A stretch of 36,476 nt of DNA from the NCBI GenBank assembly GCA_027592785.1, contig JAQCLD010000001.1:1-36476 (forward strand), read 5' to 3'. The position numbers and the translations under genes were made by a program. Positions 1-9,251 of the stretch are shown piece by piece (within the stretch, counting starts at the first letter, position 1; every line of letters begins with the position of its first letter). This DNA is from Acidobacteriota bacterium (GTDB lineage: Bacteria > Acidobacteriota > Terriglobia > Bryobacterales > UBA6623). The notes under the pieces are model-generated. The model did no database searches. It saw only the letters and a program-made list of their open reading frames with translations, and was not told where the DNA came from.

Positions 1-42
1 CTGGTTGCCTTCTGGCGGCTTGGTATCCTGGACTCTTTGTCT

Positions 43-50
43 GAGGAGGA
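43..50 (+). promoter_or_regulatory. Shine-Dalgarno deciding the SDR start
   Basis: GAGGAGGA lies seven bases before TTG at 58. It is the strongest ribosome-binding site near the window start and favours TTG 58 over TTG 37. Confidence 0.75.
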
Positions 51-57
51 TGTTGTC

Positions 58-813
58 TTGAGTCAAGCTCTCGAAGGTCATATCGCCGTTGTTACTGGAG
101 CCAGCAAGGGATTGGGCCGGCAGATGGCGGAATCGCTTGCGGCAGGCGGCGCAGCCGTGGCTCTGCTGGCGCGAAATTCCGAGTTGCTGGATAAGGTCGC
201 GGCTGGAATTCACGAGAAGGGCGGGACGGCGGAAGTCATCGTGGCCGACGTGCACGACGAAGGGTCCGTACTCGAAGCGGCTCAGCAGGTGAAGGACCGT
301 CTCGGTGTGTGCGACATCCTCATCAACAACGCAGGCATCAATAATCGCAAGTCGATCGAGGATTTTACGCTCGCCGAGTGGAACGAGATTCTGGGCGTCA
401 ACTTGACCGGACCGTTCCTTTGTTCGCGGGCTTTCGTACCCGGAATGAAGACCAAGAAGTGGGGGCGGATCATCAATATGACCTCGATCATGACCCATAT
501 CTCGCTGCCGAATCGAACGGGTTACTCGACGACGAAGGCGGGATTGTTGGGCTTCACCAAAGCGCTGGCGCTGGAGTTGGCGCCACATGGAGTGACGGTG
601 AACGGCATCAGTCCGGGACCTTTCGCCACCGAGATGAACAAGCCGTTGATTGAGGATCCGGAGAAGAACAAGATGTTCTTGGAGCGGATTCCGCTGGGGC
701 GTTGGGGCAAGGTCAAAGAGATTGGGGCGTTAGCCGCGTACTTGTGCTCCGAGGACGCCGCGTTTATCACCGGCACCGACATCGTCATCGACGGCGGTTG
801 GATCGCGCAGTAA
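58..813 (+). CDS. SDR-family NAD(P)-dependent oxidoreductase
   Basis: A classical short-chain dehydrogenase of 251 residues, probably a soluble cytoplasmic oxidoreductase acting on a sugar acid, keto acid or 3-oxoacyl substrate; the substrate cannot be read from sequence. The Rossmann motif TGASKGLG lies near the N-terminus, followed by the NNAG motif, a serine in MTSIM, the catalytic pair in YSTTK, and a PG turn (ISPGPF). The C-terminus TGTDIVIDGGW is typical of the FabG/gluconate 5-dehydrogenase branch. The start is chosen as TTG at 58 because GAGGAGGA sits at 43-50, seven bases upstream. The same frame stays open to the left window edge (another TTG at 37), so a longer protein cannot be excluded. 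It converges on the ABC-2 permease with a gap of five bases. Confidence 0.9.
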   Translation: MSQALEGHIAVVTGASKGLGRQMAESLAAGGAAVALLARNSELLDKVAAGIHEKGGTAEVIVADVHDEGSVLEAAQQVKDRLGVCDILINNAGINNRKSIEDFTLAEWNEILGVNLTGPFLCSRAFVPGMKTKKWGRIINMTSIMTHISLPNRTGYSTTKAGLLGFTKALALELAPHGVTVNGISPGPFATEMNKPLIEDPEKNKMFLERIPLGRWGKVKEIGALAAYLCSEDAAFITGTDIVIDGGWIAQ

Positions 814-818
814 GCCCG

Positions 819-1637
819 TCAGCCGCCTTGGACGGTGAGCTTGCGGGCCATGTGGTTCCAGAACCAGGAACCGAAGGCGAGCAGGAAGCCGGCCCAAAGC
901 CACTGGGCGGCCAGGGCTTGGGCCAGCGGCACACCGTCTAGTTTGCCCAGGTAGATGCGCAACGGCGTGTAGGCGATGTGCTCAAACGGTAGCCAGGCCA
1001 TTGTGGCTGCGACGGCAGGCGGGAACATGGTGATCGGCACGAGCAAGCCTGAGAGCAACTCCTGCACGTAAAACTTGGCGCGCAGCAGGCCAAGGATCGA
1101 CTTCATGCGGATGGCCAGGGCGCCGACGATGAAGTTGAGGGCTCCAACGAGGACGATGCTCCCTAGCAAGGAGAGGACAAATGTGGCGGCATGCAGCGAA
1201 CTGGCCGGCCCTTGAACCGGGAAGATCAACACGACCGCGACGGCGGTGGGCGCGGTAAGCAGCAGGACGCGGAAGGCGGCCTCGCCGAAAGCCTGTCCGA
1301 GGTAGATGGTTTGGGCGCTAGCAGGCCGCAGCATGGCCATCACGATGGAGCCGTTCTGTACGTCGGTGGCTACGTTTTGGTCGATGTTGTTGAAGTAGAT
1401 CGAACGAATCATCCAACCGACCGCGACGTAGGTGATCATTTCGCCCAGGCTGAAGCCGGCGGCTGGTTCGCCGCCCGAGGCGTAGAGCGCCTTCCAAATG
1501 AAGTAGTAGACAGAGACGTTGATGAGATACGTCGCAACCCCGGTGTAGTAGCGCAGCCGAAAGGCGAGGATGTTGACGAAACCGATACGAGCGTACTCGC
1601 GGTAACAACGCAACAGCCGGGCTAGATCTCGGATCAT
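819..1637 (-). CDS. ABC-2 family transporter permease (DUF990-like)
   Basis: An integral membrane protein of 272 residues with about six hydrophobic segments, resembling the ABC2_membrane_6 (DUF990) permeases of ABC-2-type exporters. It begins with a cationic cytoplasmic segment (MIRDLARLLRCYREY) and has the family-like stretch around NGSIVMAMLRP in the first third. It should partner with an ATPase and usually a second permease. Neither is next to it: the downstream gene converges and the upstream gene diverges. ATG 1637 is chosen because the long in-frame extension upstream is antisense to a real gene and has low-complexity Arg/Pro composition. No clear Shine-Dalgarno is seen. The substrate is unknown. 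Confidence 0.8.
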   Translation of the reverse strand: MIRDLARLLRCYREYARIGFVNILAFRLRYYTGVATYLINVSVYYFIWKALYASGGEPAAGFSLGEMITYVAVGWMIRSIYFNNIDQNVATDVQNGSIVMAMLRPASAQTIYLGQAFGEAAFRVLLLTAPTAVAVVLIFPVQGPASSLHAATFVLSLLGSIVLVGALNFIVGALAIRMKSILGLLRAKFYVQELLSGLLVPITMFPPAVAATMAWLPFEHIAYTPLRIYLGKLDGVPLAQALAAQWLWAGFLLAFGSWFWNHMARKLTVQGG

Positions 1638-1651
1638 GGATGGAAGCGGTT

Positions 1652-1660
1652 TGCTAGCCT
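1652..1660 (+). promoter_or_regulatory. Extended -10 promoter element for the 1679 gene
   Basis: TGCTAGCCT matches TGnTAnnnT and leaves an 18-base leader that contains a GGGAG ribosome-binding site (1665-1669). No good -35 is seen. The same nine bases recur ahead of gltA. Confidence 0.4.
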
Positions 1661-1678
1661 GAGCGGGAGCTTCTAGCG

Positions 1679-2242
1679 ATGCGTGTCGTTTCGAAAACTC
1701 TGCTCTTGGCGCTGGCGTTAGTCGCCTGCTCCCCAGTCTACGGAACTTTGGTGCCGCGGCTGAGTTTCGAGGAGTTGGTCGGCCAATCGCAAGTCGTGGT
1801 GCATGGGCGCGTGGCGTCGATCCGGGTTGCCTGGGACACGGAGCGCGAGAACATTTGGACGCACTACGAAATCGTTCTGGACGAGGTGCTGAAGGGATCT
1901 GCGGGGAGGACGGTGGAGATCCAGGAGCCTGGCGGGGAACTGGACGGGGTGCGCATGGAGATCGTTGGAACTCCCCACTATGTGGTTGGCGAAGAGGTTG
2001 TCGTCTTCGCAGCGCCAACGCCGGCCGGTTTGCGGACTTGCGGTTGGGGGCAGGGGCGCTTTGTGGTCGAGGGCGAGGCGGGACAGAGGCGAGTTCGCAA
2101 TGACTTGGGCGACGTCCAGCTGACCTCCGCCGGCAGGGTGGGGCGCTATCGGGCGGCCGCTGCGTCGGATGAGGCGCTGACTGTCTTCAAGCAGAGAATC
2201 CGCGAAGAGGTGCGCAGGCAGTCGGCTTCAGCAAGCCGCTAA
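1679..2242 (+). CDS. Putative secreted/lipoprotein of unknown function
   Basis: A 187-residue protein with a clear export signal: MRVVSK followed by a hydrophobic run ending LALVAC, which fits a lipobox with the cysteine at about residue 17. A signal peptidase I site a few residues later is the alternative. The mature part carries a pattern I recall from unnamed secreted proteins of Acidobacteriota and Myxococcota: an early HGRVASI strand, a VLDEVLKG strand, a PGGELDGV turn and a YVVGEEVVVFAAP strand, suggesting a compact beta-rich domain. No catalytic motif is visible. GGGAG at 1665-1669 supports ATG 1679. It is divergent from the ABC permease with 41 bases between the starts. The function is unknown. 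Confidence 0.75.
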   Translation: MRVVSKTLLLALALVACSPVYGTLVPRLSFEELVGQSQVVVHGRVASIRVAWDTERENIWTHYEIVLDEVLKGSAGRTVEIQEPGGELDGVRMEIVGTPHYVVGEEVVVFAAPTPAGLRTCGWGQGRFVVEGEAGQRRVRNDLGDVQLTSAGRVGRYRAAAASDEALTVFKQRIREEVRRQSASASR

Positions 2243-2249
2243 AAGGGCG

Positions 2250-2267
2250 CGGTTCGATTTCGGACCG
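2250..2267 (+). other. Short hairpin after the 1679 gene
   Basis: CGGTTCG and CGGACCG pair as a seven-base stem (one G-U) around an ATTT loop, eight bases after the stop codon. No T-tract follows, so it may be a transcript-end structure but is not a textbook terminator. Confidence 0.4.
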
Positions 2268-2283
2268 ACAATTGTGGGCGGTG

Positions 2284-2292
2284 TGCTAACCT
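2284..2292 (+). promoter_or_regulatory. Candidate extended -10 for the RRM gene
   Basis: TGCTAACCT fits the TGnTAnnnT form found ahead of several genes here. If used, the RRM mRNA would have a leader of about 110 bases containing the imperfect palindrome CTACTAAGTAG and no well-spaced ribosome-binding site. Confidence 0.35.
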
Positions 2293-2408
2293 AAAGCTGC
2301 TTCCCCTCTTTTTGTAGCGCAAGACTCGTGTGTATTGACCAAGGGATTTTGCGTTCCGCGGGTTGAAGCAAATCTACTAAGTAGTTAAGGACGAGCTCTT
2401 CTCTTCGA

Positions 2409-2792
2409 ATGGGCTACAACATTTACTTCGGCAATTTACCCGAGTGGGCCACGGCGGACGATATCCGCTCTTGGCTGGACTCGAGCGATCTTGTTGCGGA
2501 CGCCATCCGGGTGATCCGTGACTTCGAAACACAGGAATCGAAAGGCTACGCCTTTATCGAAGCTCCTAACGAGGAGGAGATGGAATCGATTATTCGTCGG
2601 TTCAATCGCGCTCCTATTGATGGCAAGCTGTTGCGGGCTAAGGCTGCGCATCCCAAGGGCGAGAAGACCCGCGCGACGACTCCAAATCGTCGCCCGAGAC
2701 GTCGCCGCGACGAAGCAGCTGGACAGCCAGCCGGAAACGGCAAACCGGAAACAGTGGGCACGCTAGGCGAAGCCCTGCAGAAAGCACTTTAG
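2409..2792 (+). CDS. Small RRM-domain RNA-binding protein
   Basis: A 127-residue single-domain RNA-recognition-motif protein. Residues 3-80 form the RRM: RNP2 is IYFGNL near the N-terminus and RNP1 is KGYAFIEA in the middle, both with the aromatic residues that stack on RNA bases. The C-terminal tail is basic (NRRPRRRRDE) and then acidic or neutral, as in bacterial RRM proteins of cyanobacteria and Acidobacteriota, whose roles are mostly in mRNA stability or stress. The gene stands alone, with a leader of about 110-165 bases and an intrinsic terminator behind it. AAGGA at 2387-2391 is too far (17 bases) from ATG to be a normal ribosome-binding site, so translation may depend on leader structure or on the protein itself. 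Confidence 0.9.
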   Translation: MGYNIYFGNLPEWATADDIRSWLDSSDLVADAIRVIRDFETQESKGYAFIEAPNEEEMESIIRRFNRAPIDGKLLRAKAAHPKGEKTRATTPNRRPRRRRDEAAGQPAGNGKPETVGTLGEALQKAL

Positions 2793-2825
2793 CGAACCGT
2801 TCGGTCCGCTTTTCAGTACCGCAAC

Positions 2826-2851
2826 AGCCGCGCTTTTGGGCGCGGCTTTTT
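2826..2851 (+). terminator. Intrinsic terminator of the RRM gene
   Basis: AGCCGCGC (2826-2833) pairs perfectly with GCGCGGCT (2840-2847) around a six-base loop, followed by a T-run through 2851. It lies 33 bases after the RRM stop codon. The opposite strand has no T-run, so it is not a terminator for gltA. Confidence 0.85.
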
Positions 2852-2865
2852 GTGGTTCCCGATGA

Positions 2866-4179
<1,314 letters not shown>

Positions 4180-4184
4180 AAGAA

Positions 4185-4189
4185 CCTCC
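4185..4189 (-). promoter_or_regulatory. Shine-Dalgarno deciding the gltA start
   Basis: GGAGG on the minus strand, five bases before TTG 4179. It argues for the 437-residue protein over a 464-residue form. Confidence 0.75.
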
Positions 4190-4219
4190 GGGCGTTGCTT
4201 ACAACCTACACAGGCTAGC

Positions 4220-4228
4220 AGGATAGCA
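4220..4228 (-). promoter_or_regulatory. Extended -10 promoter element for gltA
   Basis: Minus-strand TGCTATCCT, a good extended -10, is followed at once by a second copy-like element TGCTAGCCT (4212-4220). Either gives a leader of roughly 30-40 bases holding the gltA ribosome-binding site. Confidence 0.45.
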
Positions 4229-4265
4229 AACCTGTTCCTGGAGGCAGGGCGCTCACTCACCTATC

Positions 4266-4278
4266 GGCGCTTTGCGCC
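4266..4278 (-). other. Hairpin at the end of the DUF1501 gene
   Basis: GGCGC-AAA-GCGCC on the minus strand begins at the DUF1501 stop codon. It is short and has no T-tract, so it may be an mRNA 3'-end stabiliser or a weak terminator before the gltA promoter. Confidence 0.4.
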
Positions 4279-5711
4279 TAACTAAGCAGGTCGCGGACCA
4301 CTTTCCCATGAACATCGGTGAGACGGAAATTCCGTCCCATGAAGGGGTAGGTGAGTCGCTCATGGTCGAAACCCAGGCAGTGCAACATGGTCGCCTGCAG
4401 ATCGTGTACATGGACCGGGTCCTTGGCGACCGTGAGGCAAAGCTCGTCTGTCTCGCCGTGTACGTAACCGCCCTTGACGCCGCCGCCGGCCATCCACATG
4501 GAAAAGGCGCTGGGATGGTGGTCGCGGCCGGCATTGGCGGCCTCCTCGGGCTTGCGGATCTCGACCATCGGCGTACGGCCAAACTCGCCGCCCCAGACGA
4601 CTAAAGTCTCATCCAAAAGGCCCAGTCGTTTGAGGTCTTTGAGCAACGCAGCAGTGGGCTGGTCGGTCTCTTCCATGCGCTTGGGCAGGCGGTCGTTGAG
4701 GTAGGTGTGATCGTCCCAGGAGGCGTCCATCATCAGCACGAATCTGACGCCGCGCTGCACCATCCGCCGGGCCAGCAGGCAGTTAGTCGCGTACTGGCGG
4801 CGATGCTCGTTCTCGCTCTCGATGCCGTACATCTCTAGAGTTTCGGGCGACTCGTCGGAGAAGTCCATCAAGTCGGGCGCTTCCATCTGCATGCGGAAAG
4901 CCAGCTCGTAGGCGGCGATGCGCGAGTCGATCTCGCTGTCGCCGACTTGCTCTTCGTGCAAGCGATTCATGGCGCCGACGAAATCGATGGTCTGCCGTTG
5001 GGCGGCTCGATCGATACCGTCTGGGTTCGTTAGATAGAGGATCGGATCGCCTTTGCTGCGGAAGGGCGTGCCCTGGTAGAGCGAGGGCATGAACCCGGAG
5101 GAGAAGTTGCTCGTGCCGCCGGAGGTGCCTTTGCCCGAAGTCAAAACGACGAAGCCGGGCAGGTTCTCTGATTCCGAGCCCAGGCCGTAGAGCGCCCAGG
5201 AGCCCATCGTTGGCCGGCCGGGGACGATGCTGCCGGTGAACAGCAGTAATTGGCCCGGATGGTGGTTGAAGGCGTCGGTCTGCATGGACCGAATCAGGCA
5301 AATGTCGTCGGCCACTTCGCCCAGATAGGGGGCCAGCTCGGACAGCTCCATTCCCGACTGGCCTTGCGGCGAAAACTTGAACTGGCTGGCCATGACCTTG
5401 GCGCTGGGCTTGATGAAGGCCAACTTCATGTCCCGGGTCATCTCTGGCGGCAAGGACATGCCGTCGTACTTCTGCAGTGCGGGCTTAGGGTCGAACAGTT
5501 CGTACTGGCTGGGGCCGCCTTCCATGAACAGGTAGATGACGTTCTTCGCCGTCGGCGCAAAGTGCGGCGCAAGCACCTGGCCGCCGGCGGCGAAACCGTC
5601 GGACGTGAGCAGGTCGCTCAGCGCCCAGGCCCCGACGCCATTCGCTGCCGTGCGCAGAAACTCGCGCCGATTCGCCTGCGGCGAGCGCCGCATGATGTCT
5701 GTGAAGTTCAT
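4278..5711 (-). CDS. DUF1501 Tat-exported protein
   Basis: A 477-residue DUF1501 family protein, a group related to the alkaline phosphatase/sulfatase superfamily that is abundant in Planctomycetes and Acidobacteriota. The N-terminus carries a twin-arginine signal (RREFLRTAANG, residues 15-25), so it is folded before export. Family landmarks are VIYLFMEGGPSQYELFDPKP, NHHPGQLLLFTG, PTMGSW, VVWGGEFGRTP and GRDHHPSAFSMWMAGGG; the Asp/His-rich segments could bind metal. It follows the DUF1549/DUF1553 cytochrome gene after 25 bases and has a ribosome-binding site (GAGGGAG) in that gap, so the two form an operon. Such pairs are thought to act in periplasmic breakdown of complex organic matter, but the reaction is not established. 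Confidence 0.93.
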   Translation of the reverse strand: MNFTDIMRRSPQANRREFLRTAANGVGAWALSDLLTSDGFAAGGQVLAPHFAPTAKNVIYLFMEGGPSQYELFDPKPALQKYDGMSLPPEMTRDMKLAFIKPSAKVMASQFKFSPQGQSGMELSELAPYLGEVADDICLIRSMQTDAFNHHPGQLLLFTGSIVPGRPTMGSWALYGLGSESENLPGFVVLTSGKGTSGGTSNFSSGFMPSLYQGTPFRSKGDPILYLTNPDGIDRAAQRQTIDFVGAMNRLHEEQVGDSEIDSRIAAYELAFRMQMEAPDLMDFSDESPETLEMYGIESENEHRRQYATNCLLARRMVQRGVRFVLMMDASWDDHTYLNDRLPKRMEETDQPTAALLKDLKRLGLLDETLVVWGGEFGRTPMVEIRKPEEAANAGRDHHPSAFSMWMAGGGVKGGYVHGETDELCLTVAKDPVHVHDLQATMLHCLGFDHERLTYPFMGRNFRLTDVHGKVVRDLLS

Positions 5712-5736
5712 CGCTCGCCTGCTCCCTCAATAATCG

Positions 5737-8274
5737 CTATTCTCGCGTCACGAACTCGTCCAGATTTAGCATCCCTCTGGCAACGCTGGTCCAGGCGGCC
5801 AAATCGGCCCTGGTCATGCCGGGCGGAACGAAGGGGGCGGTTTTCGCCGCTGCTTCGGCGGCTTCGGCGAGACGCGAGCGCTCGGCGGCTTGAAAGCGAC
5901 TGACGCGCTCCGACTCTGTTGCGGTCGGCAGGCGACCCAGGGTGAGTTCAAACATCTTGCCGACGCGTTCGTCAGTATCCGCGCTGTCTTGGCAAGCACG
6001 CAGCGCCAGCGCTTGGGCGGCCTCGATGAACACCGGATCGTTCAGCAAATTCAGCGCCTGGAGCGGCGTGTCGGTGCGCTCGCGCTGCACGTTGGTGGTC
6101 AGCGTGTCGGGCGCATCGAAGTTGACCAGCATGGGGTACGGCGATGTGCGACGGAAGAAGATGTACAGGCCCCGCCGATAGCGTTCCGGGCCTTTGTCTT
6201 CGGGCCAGTCCTTACGCGAATAGCTCAGATCGCCGACGCCTTCAGGCTGCGGCGGATGGATGCTCGGTCCGCCAATGCGGCCGAATAGCAGACCGCTGAC
6301 GGCGAGGGCGTTATCGCGAACCAATTCCGCCGGAAGCCGTAGCCGGTTCTGGCGCGCCAACCAAGCGTTGCCTGGATCCCGCTCTTCCAATTCTGGCCTT
6401 GCCTCCGACGATTGGCGGTAGGTCGCCGAAGTCACGATGCGCCGCAGTAGCTTCTTTTGGCTCCAGCCGTCTTCAACGAAGGTCGCCGCCAGCCAGTCGA
6501 GCAGTTCGGGGTGCGAAGGCTCTTTGCCCTGCGTACCGAAGTCGTTGGCGGTTCCGACCAGGCCGCGGCCAAACAGTTCCTGCCAGACGCGATTGACGGC
6601 AACGCGCGCCGTTAGCGGATTCTTGGGATCGACGATCCATTCGGCCAGGGCCAGCCGCGCCGGCTTCGCCTGAGCTTCTAGCGGATTCAATACCGCGGGC
6701 GTGCCGGGCTGCACTTCAACGCCGGGGGCTTTCCAGTCGCCGCGCAAAGCGATGAATGTCGGTTTGGCCTCAGGCTGCTCCTCGATCGTGTAGGCCATCG
6801 TCCGTTCGGCAAGGACATCTGCTTGGAGAGCCGCCAACTCTTCTTGGACTTTCTTGAGAAGCGCCGCGGTCGGTTCATCCTTCTTGAATATGGGCCCGAT
6901 CGCCCGCAGAAACCAGTCGGCGCGCCGGTCAATATCGATATCGGTGAGGGCCGATTCGGCCGAGAGCATGAGCCAGTCAGCACGGTCGTTGGCAGCGCGC
7001 CACTCGGTCAATTCTTCGTCCCAATCGGTGTTGATGCCGGGCTCGTCCATGGTCTTCAGAATCATGGCGCGCCACTCGTCGAATAGTTGGCCCGTACCGT
7101 AACGCTGCCAGATCGCAGCCCGACGCTGCCGGTAGACGGGATAAGCCTCGGCGAACGAGTCTGCCTGAATGGGCAGTGGGGCGTTGATGTCAGTCTCGAC
7201 CGCGTTATTGAAGTTGGCGAAGAATTCGTAGAACTCCTTCTGCGAGATGGGGTCGTATTTGTGATCGTGGCACTGGGCGCAGCCGACGGTCAGCCCCAGC
7301 CAGACGGTGCCGACTGTGCTGGCGCGGTCGATGGTCTCTTCGAAACGCTTCTCATCGTTCTGTGTACCGGCTTCGCGGTTCTTGATTCCGTTGCGCAAGA
7401 AGCCGGTGGCGACCTTTTGCTCGAGCGTTGGGTTGGGCAGCAGGTCGCCCGCTAGTTGCTCGATGGTGAAGCGGTCGAAGGGCTTGTCGTCGTTGAGGGC
7501 GTTGATGACCCAATCGCGCCAACGCCAGGCATGCGGGCGTAGCGGGTCACGCTCGTAGCCGTCGGAGTCGGCATAACGCGCCGCGTCGAGCCAGGGGATC
7601 GCTTGGCGTTCGCCGTAATGCCGGGAACTCATCAAGCGGTCAACTAGGCGTTCGTAGGCGTCAGGACTCTTGTCGTTGATGAACTCGGCGATCTGTTCCG
7701 GCGTCAGCGGCAAGCCGGTGAGATCGAAGGCGGCGCGGCGGACGAGCGTCCGGCGATCGGCTTCCGCGGCCGGCGTTACGCCTTCGGCCTCGAGTTTGGC
7801 CAGCACAAAGCGGTCGACGGGGTTGCGTACCCAGGCCTGTTGTTTGACGGAGGGAGGCGCGGCTTTGGCGATGGGCTGGAAGGACCAGTGATCGGTCGAA
7901 CGAGTGTTGGCGGCTGACGACTGTTGGCGATCGGGCCAAACGGCCCCGGCGGCGATCCACTCAGCGATGGCGTCGGTCTGGGCAGTAGTCAGGCGGGCCC
8001 CGACGGGAGGCATACGGAAGCCGTCTTTGTCGCTGCGGACACGGTCCAGCAGTCTGCTCGCCTCAGCGTCCCCAGGGACCAGCACGGCGCCGGAATAGCC
8101 TCCCTTGAGGGCATCCTCGCGGCGGTCCAGGCGCAGACCGCTCATTTGTTGCGCAGGGCCGTGGCAGGTGTAGCAACGTGCGTGGAGGATGGGCTCGATC
8201 TGGGATGTGAAATCCGCCGCCGTAAGGCAGGCAGACAGGAAGAGTCCAAGAGTCGCAAGGAGGCGTAGCCGCAC
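5737..8274 (-). CDS. PSCyt1-DUF1549-DUF1553 (PSD1) cytochrome protein
   Basis: An 845-residue exported protein with the planctomycete-type architecture. A signal peptide ends in a hydrophobic run with LSAC, possibly a lipobox. A PSCyt1 c-type heme domain follows, with CYTCH at residues 34-38 and an RMPP methionine near 88 as likely second ligand. DUF1549 spans about 145-390 and contains a second CxxCH (CAQCH, 332-336). The C-terminal DUF1553 domain covers about 530-800 (NPLTARVAVNRVWQELFGRG; TPLQALNLLNDPVF). It is the first gene of an operon with the DUF1501 gene. The start is GTG 8274, seven bases after a TATACT -10 box, with no Shine-Dalgarno. A role in periplasmic oxidative degradation is inferred from the family; the substrate is unknown. 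Confidence 0.93.
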   Translation of the reverse strand: MRLRLLATLGLFLSACLTAADFTSQIEPILHARCYTCHGPAQQMSGLRLDRREDALKGGYSGAVLVPGDAEASRLLDRVRSDKDGFRMPPVGARLTTAQTDAIAEWIAAGAVWPDRQQSSAANTRSTDHWSFQPIAKAAPPSVKQQAWVRNPVDRFVLAKLEAEGVTPAAEADRRTLVRRAAFDLTGLPLTPEQIAEFINDKSPDAYERLVDRLMSSRHYGERQAIPWLDAARYADSDGYERDPLRPHAWRWRDWVINALNDDKPFDRFTIEQLAGDLLPNPTLEQKVATGFLRNGIKNREAGTQNDEKRFEETIDRASTVGTVWLGLTVGCAQCHDHKYDPISQKEFYEFFANFNNAVETDINAPLPIQADSFAEAYPVYRQRRAAIWQRYGTGQLFDEWRAMILKTMDEPGINTDWDEELTEWRAANDRADWLMLSAESALTDIDIDRRADWFLRAIGPIFKKDEPTAALLKKVQEELAALQADVLAERTMAYTIEEQPEAKPTFIALRGDWKAPGVEVQPGTPAVLNPLEAQAKPARLALAEWIVDPKNPLTARVAVNRVWQELFGRGLVGTANDFGTQGKEPSHPELLDWLAATFVEDGWSQKKLLRRIVTSATYRQSSEARPELEERDPGNAWLARQNRLRLPAELVRDNALAVSGLLFGRIGGPSIHPPQPEGVGDLSYSRKDWPEDKGPERYRRGLYIFFRRTSPYPMLVNFDAPDTLTTNVQRERTDTPLQALNLLNDPVFIEAAQALALRACQDSADTDERVGKMFELTLGRLPTATESERVSRFQAAERSRLAEAAEAAAKTAPFVPPGMTRADLAAWTSVARGMLNLDEFVTRE

Positions 8275-8281
8275 GACTGAG

Positions 8282-8287
8282 AGTATA
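8282..8287 (-). promoter_or_regulatory. -10 box just before the PSCyt1/DUF1549 gene
   Basis: Minus-strand TATACT ends seven bases before GTG 8274. The expected transcription start would fall on or next to the start codon, implying a leaderless mRNA. No convincing -35 is present at 17 bases. Confidence 0.4.
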
Positions 8288-8313
8288 ACGGGGCCGAGCG
8301 CCGCCTGACGAGC

Positions 8314-9171
8314 CTACTTGCCGCTGAAGCGAGTCACGATGACGATGCCGATCGTCACTAGACTTGCGCCCAGAAGCAAACTGGGATCGATTGTCTCGTC
8401 GAACATGTAGGCGCTCAAGAAGACGCCAAAGAAAGGCACGAGAAAGGCAAACATGGACAAGATCCCGGCGGCGTGCTTTTGCAGCAGCTGGGTCCAGGTG
8501 ACGAAGCAGAACCCGCCGATGATCGCGCCTTGGTAGAAAATTGCGGCCATTGGGGGCCAGGTGATGGGTTGCAGCAGAGGCGGTTCAAGGACTAACGCGA
8601 AACCTAGAAAAATCGGCAGGGCGAAGGCCATCTGCCAAACGACCGGCTTAAAGGTATTGACCCGCTGAACGAGACGCCGCGTGTAAAGAGCGCGGATAGC
8701 CAGCAGGGCGGCTGACACGATGAGTATCAAGTTGCCGGCGATCGGGTTTGGGGCTAGTGCCGCGTCCGGCTTGCCCACGGCGACATAGCTCATGCCCATG
8801 ACCGCCAGGGCGAGGCCGGCCAGTCGACGAAAGTTCAGCTTGTCTTCGCTGTCGATGAAATGACCGAACAGGTTGGTGAACACGGGATGGGCATTGAGCA
8901 GAACGACCCCATAGGCGGGCGACGTGAGACTGACGCCCAGGTTGAGGCAGCTGATCTGGGCGGCGAAAAGACTGCCAAGCAGGGCGGCGGAACCCCAGTC
9001 CCCTCGTTTGGGGAACAGTTCCGCACGTTTGATCCAGGCCCAGACGAGAACCGTTGCCGCGCCCACCACAAAACGCCAGAAGGCGCTCCAGAATGGCGGC
9101 AGCGTGCCCAGGCCGAGCTTAATCGCAACCACATTTCCGCCCCAGAGGATCGAGACCCACAAAGCCAGCAT
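8314..9171 (-). CDS. EamA/DMT-family transporter
   Basis: A 285-residue integral membrane protein of the drug/metabolite transporter superfamily, with two EamA halves and about ten hydrophobic helices. The first half begins WVSILWGGNVVAIKLGL with the following FWSAFWRF, and has the SLTSPAYGVVLLNAHPVFTNLF helix typical of RhaT/EamA exporters. The second half starts about residue 150 and ends with LVTIGIVIVTRF. It probably exports a small metabolite or amino acid; the substrate cannot be told. ATG 9171 is taken because upstream sequence in this frame is antisense to the end of the next gene and does not look like a membrane protein. The FAD/Fe-S oxidase gene ends 80 bases upstream. Confidence 0.88.
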   Translation of the reverse strand: MLALWVSILWGGNVVAIKLGLGTLPPFWSAFWRFVVGAATVLVWAWIKRAELFPKRGDWGSAALLGSLFAAQISCLNLGVSLTSPAYGVVLLNAHPVFTNLFGHFIDSEDKLNFRRLAGLALAVMGMSYVAVGKPDAALAPNPIAGNLILIVSAALLAIRALYTRRLVQRVNTFKPVVWQMAFALPIFLGFALVLEPPLLQPITWPPMAAIFYQGAIIGGFCFVTWTQLLQKHAAGILSMFAFLVPFFGVFLSAYMFDETIDPSLLLGASLVTIGIVIVTRFSGK

Positions 9172-9251
9172 GCTGCTGGAGAAGCTAAGAGGTTGCGGTT
9201 TTATACACCGGTAGTTCAAGGCCGCTCGGATCGGCCTCCGAACGTTCGTCC

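Noticed and set aside
1638-2018. In-frame upstream extension of the ABC permease
   Set aside because: It is antisense to the secreted-protein gene and is Arg/Pro/Ser-rich without family similarity; ATG 1637 gives the normal family length.
5250-5903. A 217-codon plus-strand frame opposite the DUF1501 gene
   Set aside because: Antisense to two family-matched genes in a G+C-rich region where long chance frames are expected.
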